From an uncultured Actinomycetes bacterium (GTDB lineage: Bacteria; Actinomycetota; Actinomycetes; Mycobacteriales; Nakamurellaceae), in NCBI GenBank assembly GCA_937926105.1, contig CALANS010000020.1:1-64000 (forward strand): DNA of 64,000 bases. Direction: 5' to 3'. Below, in pieces: positions 39,947 to 49,187 of this stretch; positions within the stretch are counted from its first letter, which is position 1, and each line of letters starts with the position of its first letter. Both the position numbers and the translations under genes were made by a program. Under the pieces are notes generated by a model that was not told the DNA's origin, did not search any database, and saw only the letters and a program-made list of their open reading frames with translations.

Positions 39947-40951
39947 GTGACCAGCACCGGCCAGAGGCGCCGATCGGGGTCGCGTCACCCCGATCGGCGC
40001 GACGGCCGCAGCCCCGTCACCACCCCTGCCGACCCGCTGGACGGCGCTCGGCTCGCGGCGTTCTTCGCCGCGGAGGGCCGCGACCTGCCCTGGCGCAGGC
40101 CCGATGCCGGCGGGTGGGGCGTGCTGGTCAGCGAGGTGATGCTGCAGCAGACGCCGGTCTCCCGGGTGCTGCCCGTGTACGAGCAGTGGCTGCGCCGCTG
40201 GCCGACACCGGCCGCGCTGGCGGCGGATTCGCCGGGCGAGGCCGTGCGGGTCTGGGGGCGTCTCGGCTACCCCCGGCGGGCGCTACGGCTGCACGCCGCG
40301 GCCACCGTGCTGGTCACCGACCACGGCGGTCGGGTCCCCGACGACCTCGAGACGCTGCTGACGCTGCCAGGCGTCGGCGAGTACACGGCGCGGGCGGTGG
40401 CCGCGTTCGCGTTCGGGCAGCGCCATCCCGTGGTGGACACCAACGTCCGCCGGGTGCTCTCTCGCGCGGTACGCGGCGTCGATGAGCATGGCCCGGCGAC
40501 CGCCCGCGACCGGGACGAACTGGCGCGGCTACTGCCGGCCGAACCCGATGCGGCGGCGACGATGGCGGCGGCACTGATGGAACTCGGAGCGCTGCGGTGC
40601 ACCGTCACCTCCCCGATCTGTCGCGGCTGCCCACTGTCGGCGACCTGCGCCTGGCTAGCGGCGGGCCGACCGTCCGGGCCGCCACGGCGGGCGGGACAGA
40701 CCTGGCACGGCACCGACCGGCAGATGCGCGGACGGATCATGGCCGTGCTGCGGGAGGCCGACGGGCCGGTGTCCGAGGCAGAGCTCCGGCCGGTCACCCC
40801 CGCGGCGGGGGCCGATGGGGCGCAGCACGCGGCCCAATGGCGCCGCTGCCTGGACTCGCTGCTGGCGGACGGGCTGGCGGTGCGCGACGGCACGGGGTTG
40901 ATCGCCCTGCCCGGTTCGGCTGCCTCCGGTCCGGCCACCTCCGGCTTGTGA
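39947..40951 (+). CDS. mutY: A/G-specific adenine DNA glycosylase MutY
   Basis: Removes adenine paired with 8-oxoguanine. The 334-residue enzyme has the catalytic glutamate in SEVMLQQTPVSRV and the helix-hairpin-helix LPGVGEYTARAV. The catalytic aspartate is in PVVDTNVRRVLSR, and the four [4Fe-4S] cysteines lie in CTVTSPICRGCPLSATC. There is no long C-terminal MutT-like domain; that region is short and variable, as in other actinobacterial MutY. The GTG at 39947 has AGGGAG upstream; about 30 disordered residues precede the fold. Its stop codon lies in the arm of a palindrome shared with the convergent gene. Confidence 0.92.
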   Translation: MTSTGQRRRSGSRHPDRRDGRSPVTTPADPLDGARLAAFFAAEGRDLPWRRPDAGGWGVLVSEVMLQQTPVSRVLPVYEQWLRRWPTPAALAADSPGEAVRVWGRLGYPRRALRLHAAATVLVTDHGGRVPDDLETLLTLPGVGEYTARAVAAFAFGQRHPVVDTNVRRVLSRAVRGVDEHGPATARDRDELARLLPAEPDAAATMAAALMELGALRCTVTSPICRGCPLSATCAWLAAGRPSGPPRRAGQTWHGTDRQMRGRIMAVLREADGPVSEAELRPVTPAAGADGAQHAAQWRRCLDSLLADGLAVRDGTGLIALPGSAASGPATSGL

Positions 40952-40993
40952 GTCCCAGCCGGCGCCATAGCGCCACCCCAGACTCACAAGCCG
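40942..40993. repeat. Palindromic element, copy D (CGCTATGG core), likely bidirectional terminator
   Basis: Perfect 13-bp arms CGGCTTGTGAGTC (40942-40954) and GACTCACAAGCCG (40981-40993) surround an inner stem GGCGC/GCGCC with core CATA, which on the minus strand reads GGCGCTATGGCGCC. The mutY stop codon (40949-40951) lies within the left arm and the convergent PQ-loop gene ends just beyond the right arm. Confidence 0.8.
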
Positions 40994-40997
40994 AGCG

Positions 40998-41669
40998 TCA
41001 GGTCGCGGCCGGGGCGGGCGCGGGCAGGGCGATCGACACCCGCGAACGGCGTCGCCGCAACGCAATGACGCTCGCCGTGACCAGCACTCCGATCGGCAGG
41101 CACACGCACAGCACCGCGATCTCCCGGGCGGGCAGGGCGTAGCCGAGCCACAGCACCTGGTTGGCCAGGCTGAGCACCAGGCCGACCATGGACACCCCCG
41201 CGGGATCGGGGGTTCCCAGTATTTCCCGCAGCTGGCAGAGCTGCCCGATCGCGCCGGGCACGAATGCGACGGCGGCGAACCCGATCGGTCCGAGGCTCAG
41301 ATCGGCGGCGAAGGCCAGCCCGGCGACGGCCACCGGGAGCGCCCAGGTGCGTGCCCACGGCAGCCGACGCGCCACGCCCAGTTGCCACAGCACCCACGCG
41401 GAGGTCACGGCCAGCAGCGCATTGGGCCAAATGATCTGCGGGGTGCCGTTCAGCAGGCCGTGTGAGGTCCAGGCAAGCCCCGCGATCAGCATGGTCTGCC
41501 AGGCGACCGTGGATACCCCGGCGACCGAGCGGGTGACGGCGATCCGCATGCCCTGCGGCACGGCGAGCGAGGCTGAGGAGAGCGCGGCAATCCAGCCGAC
41601 GGCATCCACGACGGACACGACACGACTCCAGGCGAAAACGAAGGTGACGCCGTCGGGCTCGTGCGGCAC
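40998..41669 (-). CDS. PQ-loop (SWEET/SemiSWEET-like) membrane protein
   Basis: A 223-residue protein with about seven hydrophobic helices and two PQ-loop-type repeats: one starts VGWIAALSSASLAVPQGMRIAVTRSVAGVS with the Pro-Gln pair, the second has PGAIGQLCQLREILGTPDPAGVS where the usual PQ reads GQ. This layout fits bacterial relatives of sugar-transporting SemiSWEETs, here duplicated in one chain. Substrate unknown. The true start may be a codon slightly after 41669. It is convergent with mutY. Confidence 0.78.
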   Translation of the reverse strand: MPHEPDGVTFVFAWSRVVSVVDAVGWIAALSSASLAVPQGMRIAVTRSVAGVSTVAWQTMLIAGLAWTSHGLLNGTPQIIWPNALLAVTSAWVLWQLGVARRLPWARTWALPVAVAGLAFAADLSLGPIGFAAVAFVPGAIGQLCQLREILGTPDPAGVSMVGLVLSLANQVLWLGYALPAREIAVLCVCLPIGVLVTASVIALRRRRSRVSIALPAPAPAAT

Positions 41670-41762
41670 CGCCAGTCTACGTCGCGCGACGGGCCTGAAA
41701 TCCCCTCCGACCCAACAGGTGACGGGGTCTGCGCCGGGCCGCGGTCGGCGTGGAGGCTGGAG

Positions 41763-42662
41763 TCAGCCCGCGGCCAGCGGGGGCGGCCGGTCGCCCCAGC
41801 CCACCAGCGAGTCGGTCAGCACCGCGGCCGGATCGGTGGGCGCGATGATGCACGCGGTCAGGTAGGACACCGGCGCGACGTCCACGGTCAACAGTCCGCC
41901 GTGGCTGGGGTCGGACACACCCAGTGCTCGCGCGGCCAAGTCACCACAGGTCCGCCGCAGCGCCACCCAGTTGGGCGGCGGGTCCACAGGCACCAACTGG
42001 AGATCGTCGTCGAATCGCCACTCAGACACCGACGCCTGGCCCAGCACCTCCCACTGGTGTGGGCCGGTGCAACTCACCCCGGTATAGCCGATGTCGGCTC
42101 CGTCGTCACCGTTACCGCAGACGCCGAACGCGCCCGGTCGATCAATCGACCGGCCGGCATCCCGGGCGGATCCGGTGTACGGCACCCGGCCCTGCGGCCG
42201 GACGATGCACGCCACCCACCCCAGGCCGCCGACCCGATCCCGTTCTGGGGCGCGGGCGATGTTGAAGGTGTAGGCGGGCGTCGGCGGCGTCCACGCTGGG
42301 ACCGGATCGGGCGGGTGCTCCGAGACGTCGGGAGTGACCGGCTGGATGCCGAGGTAGTCCGCCGCCGGGTCCGCGCAGTAGTCGTCCCAGCGGGCCAGGA
42401 CGTCCGGGTTCCGGGGATCGGTGGCCCCGAAGGACACCGTCACCTCCTGCAGGTGCGGCCGGTCGCATGGCACCACGACGCCCGGATCACCTCCCGGCAG
42501 GCCCAGGCAATGGCCGACCGAGGGCGCCGGTGGCCAGTCGGCCACCGGCCGCCCGGGCACGCCGGGCTGCGACAACCGCCCGACGACCGGCACGATCAGC
42601 GCGACGGCCAGCAGCACCACCACGCCTGCCGCCGCGCGTCGCGTCCGGTCGTCGGCGACCAT
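41763..42662 (-). CDS. Membrane-anchored, septum-formation-type secreted protein
   Basis: A 299-residue protein with an N-terminal hydrophobic anchor at about 9-28 (RRAAAGVVVLLAVALIVPVV) and an extracellular part with eight or so cysteines. VGHCLGLPG, VPCDRPHLQEVTVSFG and later VSCTGPHQWEVLGQ show two copies of the C-x-x-P-H-x-x-E-V pattern typical of actinobacterial septum formation domain proteins. It lies 15 bp upstream in coordinates of the clpC stop and is transcribed in the same direction, so read-through from clpC is possible. Function unproven. Confidence 0.7.
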   Translation of the reverse strand: MVADDRTRRAAAGVVVLLAVALIVPVVGRLSQPGVPGRPVADWPPAPSVGHCLGLPGGDPGVVVPCDRPHLQEVTVSFGATDPRNPDVLARWDDYCADPAADYLGIQPVTPDVSEHPPDPVPAWTPPTPAYTFNIARAPERDRVGGLGWVACIVRPQGRVPYTGSARDAGRSIDRPGAFGVCGNGDDGADIGYTGVSCTGPHQWEVLGQASVSEWRFDDDLQLVPVDPPPNWVALRRTCGDLAARALGVSDPSHGGLLTVDVAPVSYLTACIIAPTDPAAVLTDSLVGWGDRPPPLAAG

Positions 42663-42677
42663 TGCAGCAACGGGGCG

Positions 42678-45200
42678 TCAGCTGGCCGCGGCCTCGCCGC
42701 CGTCGGAACCGGCGCCGACCGTCACCACCTCGGGCACGGACGGCTTGGGCTCGCCGCGGAAGGTGAACTCCTTCTTGCCGTCCACCTCGGCGACGTCGAC
42801 CAGGATGATGTGCCCCGGCCGGATCTCGTCGAACAGGATCTTCTCCGAGAGCTTGTCCTCGATCTCGCGCTGGATGGTGCGGCGCAGCGGCCGGGCCCCC
42901 AGCACCTGGTCGAAGCCTCGCTCGCCGAGCAGTTCCTTGGCCGCGTCGGTGACCTCCAGCGCCATGTCCTTGCCCCGCAGCTGCTCCTCGACCCTGGTGA
43001 GCATCAGATCGACCATGGCCCGGATCTCTTCGGTGGTCAGCTGGTGGAAGACCACCACGTCGTCGATTCGGTTGAGGAACTCCGGTCGGAAGTGCCGCTT
43101 GAGCTCGTCGTTGACCTTGGTCTTCATCCGCTCGTAGTTGCTGGCCTCGTCGTTGCCCTGGGCGAAGCCGAGACCGACCGCCTTGGAGATGTCCTGCGTG
43201 CCGAGGTTGGAGGTGAACACGATGACGGTGTTCTTGAAGTCGACCGTCCGGCCCTGGCCGTCGGTGAGACGGCCGTCCTCCAGCACCTGCAGCAGCGAGT
43301 TGTAGATCTCCGGGTGTGCCTTCTCGATCTCGTCGAACAGCACGACCGAGAACGGCTTGCGCCGCACCTTCTCGGTGAGCTGGCCGCCCTCCTCGTAGCC
43401 GACGTACCCGGGGGGCGCGCCGAACAGCCGGGATGCCGTGTAGCGGTCGTGGAACTCGCCCATGTCGACCTGGATCAGCGCGTCCTCGTCGCCGAACAGG
43501 AACTCCGCGAGCGCCTTGGTCAGCTCGGTCTTCCCCACCCCGGACGGGCCGGCAAAGATGAACGAGCCCGAGGGCCGCTTCGGGTCCTTCAGGCCGGCGC
43601 GGGTGCGCCGGATCGCCTGCGACACGGCCTTGACGGCCTCGTCCTGGCCGATGATCCGCTTGTGGATCTCGGACTCCATGCGCAGCAGCCGCGTGGTCTC
43701 CTCCTCGGTCAGCTTGAACACCGGGATGCCGGTCCAGTTGGCCAGCACCTCGGCGATCTGCTCGGCGTCGACCTCGGCGACCACATCCAGGTCACCCTCC
43801 TTCCAGGAGCGTTCCCGGTCGGCACGCTTGGCCTGCAGCTGCTTCTCGGTGTCGCGCAGCGACGCGGCCTTTTCGAAGTCCTGCGCGTCGATCGCGGACT
43901 CCTTCTCGCGGCGTACCTCGGCGAGCTTCTCGTCGAACTCGCGCAGGTCCGGCGGGGCCGTCATCCGGCGGATGCGCATCCGGGCGCCAGCCTCGTCGAT
44001 CAGATCGATGGCCTTGTCCGGCAGGTACCGGTCGGAGATGTACCGATCAGCCAGGGTGGCCGCCGAGACCAGCGCGTCGTCGGTGATGGTGATGCGGTGG
44101 TGCGCCTCGTACCGATCACGCAGGCCCTTGAGGATCTCGATCGTCATCGCCACCGACGGCTCGCCGACCTGGATGGGCTGGAAGCGTCGCTCCAGCGCGG
44201 CGTCCTTCTCCACGTACTTGCGGTACTCGTCCAGCGTGGTGGCCCCGATGGTCTGCAGCTCGCCGCGGGCCAGCATCGGCTTGAGGATGCTGGCGGCGTC
44301 GATCGCGCCTTCTGCGGCGCCGGCGCCTACCAGGGTGTGGATCTCGTCGATGAACATGATGATGTCGCCGCGGGTGCGGATCTCCTTGAGCACCTTCTTC
44401 AGGCGCTCCTCGAAGTCGCCGCGGTAGCGGGAACCGGCCACCAGGGAGCCGAGGTCCAGCGTGTAGAGGTGCTTGTCCTTGAGCGTGGTGGGCACGTCAC
44501 CGCGCACGATGGCCTGGGCCAGACCCTCCACGACCGCCGTCTTGCCGACGCCGGGCTCGCCGATCAGCACCGGGTTGTTCTTGGTGCGGCGGGACAGCAC
44601 CTGCATGACCCGCTCGATCTCCTTCTCCCGGCCGATCACCGGGTCCAGCTTGCCCTCCCGGGCGCTCTGGGTGAGGTTGCGACCGAACTGGTCCAGCACC
44701 AGCGAGGTGGAGGGGGTGCCCTCGCCGCGCCCGCCGCCCTCGGCGGCCGCGGTCTCCTTGCCCTGGTAGCCGCTCAGCAGCTGCAGCACCTGCTGGCGCA
44801 CCCGGTTGAGGTCGGCGCCCAGCTTGACCAGCACCTGCGCGGCGACGCCCTCGCCCTCGCGGATCAGCCCCAGCAGGATGTGCTCGGTGCCGATGTAGTT
44901 GTGCCCCAGCTGCAGGGCCTCGCGCAGCGACAGCTCCAGTACCTTCTTGGCGCGCGGGGTGAACGGGATGTGACCGGCAGGGGCCTGCTGGCCCTGACCG
45001 ATGATCTCCTCGACCTGGGAGCGGACGCCCTCCAGCGCGATGCCCAGCGACTCCAACGCCTTGGCGGCGACGCCCTCGCCCTCGTGAATCAGCCCCAGCA
45101 GGATGTGCTCGGTGCCGATGTAGTTGTGGTTGAGCATTCTGGCCTCTTCCTGGGCCAGCACCACCACCCGACGGGCTCGGTCGGTAAATCGTTCAAACAT
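42678..45200 (-). CDS. clpC: ATP-dependent Clp protease ATPase subunit ClpC
   Basis: An 840-residue unfoldase feeding ClpP, like ClpC1 of mycobacteria. It has two N-terminal Clp_N repeats beginning [20 protein letters not shown], then AAA1 with Walker [14 protein letters not shown]. The UVR-containing middle domain includes [15 protein letters not shown], and AAA2 has [14 protein letters not shown]. The VGLGF ClpP-docking tripeptide region lies near AVGLGFAQG. Start at ATG 45200 is chosen over GTG 45206 because of homology and AAGGAG six bases upstream. A possible -10, TAGACT on the minus strand, lies about 75 bp upstream. Confidence 0.96.
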   Translation of the reverse strand: MFERFTDRARRVVVLAQEEARMLNHNYIGTEHILLGLIHEGEGVAAKALESLGIALEGVRSQVEEIIGQGQQAPAGHIPFTPRAKKVLELSLREALQLGHNYIGTEHILLGLIREGEGVAAQVLVKLGADLNRVRQQVLQLLSGYQGKETAAAEGGGRGEGTPSTSLVLDQFGRNLTQSAREGKLDPVIGREKEIERVMQVLSRRTKNNPVLIGEPGVGKTAVVEGLAQAIVRGDVPTTLKDKHLYTLDLGSLVAGSRYRGDFEERLKKVLKEIRTRGDIIMFIDEIHTLVGAGAAEGAIDAASILKPMLARGELQTIGATTLDEYRKYVEKDAALERRFQPIQVGEPSVAMTIEILKGLRDRYEAHHRITITDDALVSAATLADRYISDRYLPDKAIDLIDEAGARMRIRRMTAPPDLREFDEKLAEVRREKESAIDAQDFEKAASLRDTEKQLQAKRADRERSWKEGDLDVVAEVDAEQIAEVLANWTGIPVFKLTEEETTRLLRMESEIHKRIIGQDEAVKAVSQAIRRTRAGLKDPKRPSGSFIFAGPSGVGKTELTKALAEFLFGDEDALIQVDMGEFHDRYTASRLFGAPPGYVGYEEGGQLTEKVRRKPFSVVLFDEIEKAHPEIYNSLLQVLEDGRLTDGQGRTVDFKNTVIVFTSNLGTQDISKAVGLGFAQGNDEASNYERMKTKVNDELKRHFRPEFLNRIDDVVVFHQLTTEEIRAMVDLMLTRVEEQLRGKDMALEVTDAAKELLGERGFDQVLGARPLRRTIQREIEDKLSEKILFDEIRPGHIILVDVAEVDGKKEFTFRGEPKPSVPEVVTVGAGSDGGEAAAS

Positions 45201-45519
45201 GTGCACTCCTTATGGGCGTGCGCGGCGGGCTACGAGGCTCGCAGACCGGCATCTGCCGCTCTGCGGGCCCACCGCCAGTCTAGGCGCCGGCCCGGACGGG
45301 ACCGGCGCTCATGCCCGGCGGGGTGCAGGCACGGCGCACGCGTGCTCGCACACTGCGTCCAACGCTCCCCGGTGCGCGAGCCTTCCGCCACCGCTTGCGC
45401 TACGCCCAGGGCGAACATCGCCGTGGGACGGCAACGCGCGACCACCTGACAAACCACACGACCCCTCCCCGCGCGGAGCGGGAAGGGGTCGTGTGGGCCG
45501 TCGGGCGACGGCTCGAGCG
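45201..45519. promoter_or_regulatory. 319-bp intergenic region, clpC upstream and lsr2 downstream
   Basis: No gene is supported here. The minus-strand hexamer TAGACT (complement of 45277-45282) may be a clpC -10; no good -35 is visible. The small hairpin GCAGA-CCGGCA-TCTGC lies at 45241-45256 in the presumed clpC leader. The lsr2 terminator occupies 45454-45496. Nothing else is recognised. Confidence 0.45.
45454..45496 (-). terminator. lsr2 terminator hairpin
   Basis: CCACACGACCCC (45454-45465) pairs perfectly with GGGGTCGTGTGG (45485-45496), extended inward by seven more pairs with one mismatch. It starts 24 bp past the lsr2 stop on the minus strand. This is one of the strongest hairpins in the window. 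Confidence 0.8.
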
Positions 45520-45870
45520 TCAGTGCGCCTCTTCGAAGGCCTGCACCACGGCGGCGGACAGCCGGCCGCGGTCGGAGACCTCGTAGCCCTGGCTGCGCGC
45601 CCAGTCGCGGATGGCCGCGGTCTGCTCGCGGTCCGGGCTGGTACGGCTGCGCGACTTGCCGCGCGACCGACCCCGGCCGCTACCCCGCCGGCCGCCGTCG
45701 ATCCGACGGGCGTGGGCGATGTAGTTCGACAGCGCGTCGCGCAGCTTCTTGGCGTTCTTGTCGTTCAGGTCGATCTCGTACGACGCGCCGTCCAATCCGA
45801 ATGCAATTGATTCGGTGGCGGCCGAACCGTCGATGTCGTCGACCATCGTGACGGTGGTCATAGTGGCCAT
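45520..45870 (-). CDS. lsr2: Nucleoid-associated protein Lsr2
   Basis: The actinobacterial H-NS-like silencer, 116 residues. The N-terminal dimerisation domain (MTTVTMVDDIDGSAATESI, then FGLDGASYEIDL) is followed by a basic Gly/Arg/Ser linker (SGRGRSRGKSRSR). The C-terminal DNA-binding domain REQTAAIRDWARSQGYEVSDRGRLSAAV contains the R-G-R hook that inserts into the AT-rich minor groove. The ATG at 45870 has AGGAGG seven bases upstream, inside a palindrome. Order clpC-lsr2-lysS is that of M. tuberculosis. Confidence 0.97.
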   Translation of the reverse strand: MATMTTVTMVDDIDGSAATESIAFGLDGASYEIDLNDKNAKKLRDALSNYIAHARRIDGGRRGSGRGRSRGKSRSRTSPDREQTAAIRDWARSQGYEVSDRGRLSAAVVQAFEEAH

Positions 45871-45875
45871 GTGCT

Positions 45876-45908
45876 GTCCTCCTGAGGACGAAGCCGCCTA
45901 AAAGCGGC
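45876..45908 (-). promoter_or_regulatory. lsr2 leader: Shine-Dalgarno palindrome plus upstream hairpin
   Basis: GTCCTC-CT-GAGGAC (45876-45889) is a perfect inverted repeat that contains the whole AGGAGG site of lsr2. Just upstream in the transcript, GCCGC-CTAAAA-GCGGC (45893-45908, with one base between arm and flank) forms a second hairpin. Both could restrict ribosome access. Confidence 0.55.
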
Positions 45909-45999
45909 CGTGATTAACTGAGCATCGTCAATGCTATCTCACTATTCCCGCGTTCGTGCCAGATCCGACTGTGATTCGTTTTGCAGCGGACTGGGAACG

Positions 46000-47544
46000 T
46001 CACTGATCAGGGCGAACGAAGGGGAACAGGATTGTTTCCCGGATACCCAGCCCGGTCAGCGCCATCAGCAACCGATCGATACCCATACCCATTCCACCGG
46101 CGGGCGCCATGCCGTACTCCATCGCCCGCAGAAAATCCTCGTCCAGAGGCATCGCCTCGGCATCACCCAGGCCGGCGAAACGCGCCTGGTCGACGAATCG
46201 TTCTCGCTGCACCACCGGGTCGGTCAGTTCCGAATATCCGGTTGCGGTTTCCACACCGCGAATGTAGAGGTCCCACTTCTCCGCCAGCCCAGGTGTGTTC
46301 CGATGCCCGCGGGTCAGTGGTGACGTTTCCGCTGGGAAGTCACGCACAAAGGTCGGCGAGCTGAGAGTGTCGGTGACGAGCTCCTCAAAGAGTTCTTCGG
46401 CGAGCTTTCCTGGGCCATAATGCGGGGCGACCGGCACCTCCAATCGCTCGGCGATTTCCACCAGGCGCGCCATCGAAGTAGTGACATCGATCTCTTCGCC
46501 GAGCGCGTTGGACAACGCACCGTAAACGGTGATGGACGGCCAGTCGCCCCCCAACTCAAATTCACTGCCATCGGCCAGGGTGACGGTCGTCGATCCGGTG
46601 GCGGCGACCGCGGCATTCTGAATGAGCCTGCGGGTCAACTCCCCGATGCCGTTGTAATCGGTATAGGCCTGGTAGCACTCCAGCATCGCGAATTCCGGGG
46701 AGTGCGAGGAGTCCACTCCCTCGTTGCGAAAGTTGCGATTGATCTCGAATACCCTGTCGATCCCGCCGACGACGCATCGCTTGAGAAAGAGCTCCGGCGC
46801 GATCCGCAGATACAGATCCATGTCCAGCGCGTTCATATGGGTGACGAACGGTCGGGCCGCCGCCCCCCCGGCCTGGTTCTGCAGCATCGGCGTCTCGACC
46901 TCGAGAAAGCCGTCGGCCGTGAGGGTTTCGCGCAGCGACCGATTGACCGCCGCCCGCAGCTGGACGTTCCGGCGGGCCTGGGGGCGGACGATCAGGTCCA
47001 CGTAGCGCTGCCGGACCCGGGTTTCCTCGGACAGCGGCTTGTGGGCCACCGGCAGTGGGCGCACCGCCTTGGCCGCCAGCTGCCACGAGTCGGCCAGCAC
47101 CGACAGCTCCCCCCGCCGGGAGGTGATCACGGTGCCGTGCACCGCGATCAGGTCGCCGAGGTCGACGGTGGCCTTGAAGTCGGCCAGCGCGTCGGCGCCG
47201 GCCGAGGCCACCGAGATCATGGCCTGCAATTCGGTCCCGGCGTCGCCGGCGCCGCCCTCCCGGAGCGTCACGAAGCACAACTTGCCGGAATTGCGCACGA
47301 AGATCACCCGACCGGTGACGGCCACCACCGTGTCGGTGGCAGTGTCCGGCGCCAGGTCGGCAAATCGGGCCCGGATTGCCGCCAGCGTCGCAGTGCGCGG
47401 CACGCTGACCGGGTAGGGCTGGCCGCCGGCCGCGAGTACCCGAGCCCGCTTGTCCAGCCGGACCCGCATCTGCTCCGGGACATCGTCGTCGGGATCCGCC
47501 GGGGGCGGTGGCACGGGCTGGCGCGGATGGTCGGAATCGGTCAC
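46000..47544 (-). CDS. lysS: Lysine--tRNA ligase, class II
   Basis: A 514-residue class II aminoacyl-tRNA synthetase. The N-terminal OB-fold (about 55-160) binds the anticodon. Motif 2 is around [23 protein letters not shown] and motif 3 is [16 protein letters not shown] near the end. The N-terminal 25 residues are Pro/Asp-rich. The GTG at 47544 is the only good start. The stretch 45871-45999 between its stop and lsr2 holds no gene apart from the lsr2 leader elements. Confidence 0.96.
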   Translation of the reverse strand: MTDSDHPRQPVPPPPADPDDDVPEQMRVRLDKRARVLAAGGQPYPVSVPRTATLAAIRARFADLAPDTATDTVVAVTGRVIFVRNSGKLCFVTLREGGAGDAGTELQAMISVASAGADALADFKATVDLGDLIAVHGTVITSRRGELSVLADSWQLAAKAVRPLPVAHKPLSEETRVRQRYVDLIVRPQARRNVQLRAAVNRSLRETLTADGFLEVETPMLQNQAGGAAARPFVTHMNALDMDLYLRIAPELFLKRCVVGGIDRVFEINRNFRNEGVDSSHSPEFAMLECYQAYTDYNGIGELTRRLIQNAAVAATGSTTVTLADGSEFELGGDWPSITVYGALSNALGEEIDVTTSMARLVEIAERLEVPVAPHYGPGKLAEELFEELVTDTLSSPTFVRDFPAETSPLTRGHRNTPGLAEKWDLYIRGVETATGYSELTDPVVQRERFVDQARFAGLGDAEAMPLDEDFLRAMEYGMAPAGGMGMGIDRLLMALTGLGIRETILFPFVRPDQ

Positions 47545-47607
47545 GACTGCACAGCCTACTGATCTCGGGTGGAGCGGATCGCCGGGCGGCGGGCATGCCC
47601 GCCGCGT

Positions 47608-48570
47608 TTAGTCCTGTCGCCTGCGGCGGGACCGCCCGGACAGCCCGTAGGCGGCCAGCAGGTCGGCGACCGAGACGCCCGACTCGTGATCACCGGGTTC
47701 GTCGGATGGGGCGTCGTTCCCCGGGTCGACCGCACCATCGGAGCGGCCGTCGGATTCGGCGGCGGCGCGTGGCTCCGGCACCACCGGCAGCGGCCGGGTG
47801 ACCTCGTGTTCGCCCGGCGCCGACCTCCCGGCCGGCGGCGCTGGCGCCGGGGGCGGGGTGGCGTGCGCCGCCGGCGCGGGGGCGGCCGGAGCAGCCGGCG
47901 CCACCGTCGCTGCTGCCGTTTCGACCGCTTCCGCCCTGTCGGCGTGCCGCCGGGCCCAGGCCGCCGCCGGGGCATCGGGCCGCACGCCCGGGGTGGCCGG
48001 AGTTCGGGTCGCCGGCATCGGGTCGGCGTCCACGGTGTCCCCCCCGGCGAGCGCCGCAACCGGCCGGGCGGCGCCGCCGACCACGGCCGCCCGATGCTCG
48101 GTGCTCAGCGCCTGCCCGGGCCGGAAGCTCGCCGACTCGGCGGACAGCGTCAGCCTGGACACCGTCAGCTCCCCGTCCACCAGCGAAGACAGCACACCCG
48201 TGAGCCGCTCCAGCTGTTCGCGCAGCTCGCCGATCTGGTCGGACTGCGCCGCCGCCACCTGCTGGCTCAGGTCGGCCTCGTACTCGCGCCGGGCGGCCAC
48301 CTCGCGGTGCAGCTCCAGTTGATAGGCGAGCTGTGCCTCACCCTCCCGCATGGCCGCGGCCCGGGCGTCACGGCGCGATCGGGTGACGGCGAACGCGGCG
48401 ATCAGCGCCGCCCACAGCGCCAGCACCGCTGCGAGCCGGAGCATGGGCACCGCCTCGGCGAACACCACCAGTGCGGTCGCCGCGGCGGCGATCAGGAACC
48501 CGAGGATCAGCAGCACCCGCAGCGCCATCGGGAGGGCCGCGCGCGATCGCACCGCCCCGGACTCACCCAT
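47608..48570 (-). CDS. DUF6779-type membrane protein (Rv3604c-like)
   Basis: A 320-residue protein with two adjacent transmembrane helices at about 14-60 (MALRVLLILGFLIAAAATALVV, LRLAAVLALWAALIAAFAV). A charged coiled-coil segment lies around 70-130 (RREYEADLSQQVAAAQSDQIGELREQLERL), and a long Ala/Pro-rich disordered tail follows. It matches the position and build of Rv3604c, annotated DUF6779. The ATG at 48570 is clear. Role unknown; position next to the folate cluster is conserved but need not mean function. Confidence 0.75.
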   Translation of the reverse strand: MGESGAVRSRAALPMALRVLLILGFLIAAAATALVVFAEAVPMLRLAAVLALWAALIAAFAVTRSRRDARAAAMREGEAQLAYQLELHREVAARREYEADLSQQVAAAQSDQIGELREQLERLTGVLSSLVDGELTVSRLTLSAESASFRPGQALSTEHRAAVVGGAARPVAALAGGDTVDADPMPATRTPATPGVRPDAPAAAWARRHADRAEAVETAAATVAPAAPAAPAPAAHATPPPAPAPPAGRSAPGEHEVTRPLPVVPEPRAAAESDGRSDGAVDPGNDAPSDEPGDHESGVSVADLLAAYGLSGRSRRRRQD

Positions 48571-48673
48571 ACCGGCAGACTACCGGCAGCACCGGGGCGC
48601 GGTCACTTTCTGCAACGACACGCGCCGTACCGGTGCGGAGTGGCCGCTCCGCAGTGCGGCGTGGCAACCCTGG

Positions 48674-49165
48674 TCAGCGTGCTCCGTCTGCCGTCGGTGG
48701 ACCATTTTTCGGTGTGCGGCAACATTTTTCCAGGTACAGGGCGCCAGCCAGCAGCACGCCGGCGCAGACCAGGCCGATGATCGCGGTACCGGTGTCGGCA
48801 TCCGCCGCGGCGACGACGGAGGCCTTCGGGATCACGTACAGGCCGAAGCCGAGCCACAGACCGGCCAGCGCGGCGGCCGCCAACGCCGATGCCTTGGCCA
48901 CGCTCAGAGCGCGGGCCGCCAGCAGCGGCGGCACCGGTGGCCGGCGGGGCCGGTCCCCGATCGTCTCGCTGCGCAGCTGGTCGTGGATGCGAGCCCGCAG
49001 CCCGGCACCGGCGATACCCTCGCCGACCCCGATCAGCGCCGCCGTCAATCCGGCCAGCCGGGGCAGCTGCGGGATGGAGCTGTAGTTGAATCGGGTTACC
49101 AGGTAGGCGACACCCGTGGCCACCACCGCCACCACCAGCAGGTCGCGAATCCTGGTGGGCTGCAC
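48674..49165 (-). CDS. DUF3180 family membrane protein (Rv3605c-like)
   Basis: A 163-residue protein with four hydrophobic helices, beginning QPTRIRDLLVVAVVATGVAYLV and containing the family-typical YSSIPQLPRLAGLTAALIGVGEG. The usual family member is about 150 residues. The C-terminus (LEKCCRTPKNGPPTADGAR) is variable. Start GTG 49165 is chosen because homology begins at once; it lies 22 bp after the folK stop. A 7-bp stem hairpin (48634-48653) lies downstream, before DUF6779. Function unknown. Confidence 0.8.
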   Translation of the reverse strand: MQPTRIRDLLVVAVVATGVAYLVTRFNYSSIPQLPRLAGLTAALIGVGEGIAGAGLRARIHDQLRSETIGDRPRRPPVPPLLAARALSVAKASALAAAALAGLWLGFGLYVIPKASVVAAADADTGTAIIGLVCAGVLLAGALYLEKCCRTPKNGPPTADGAR

Positions 49166-49187
49166 ATGATGGCCGTCACCGGGCGAT

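Noticed and set aside
41661..45449. A 1262-codon plus-strand open frame opposite clpC and the septum-type gene
   Set aside because: It is antisense to ClpC, which is certain. Its residues show only the complement of ClpC codons, with no motifs of its own.
48634..48653. Terminator TGCGGAG/CTCCGCA between DUF3180 and DUF6779
   Set aside because: The stem is only seven pairs with a six-base loop in GC-rich DNA and no other support; kept only as a remark in the DUF3180 entry.
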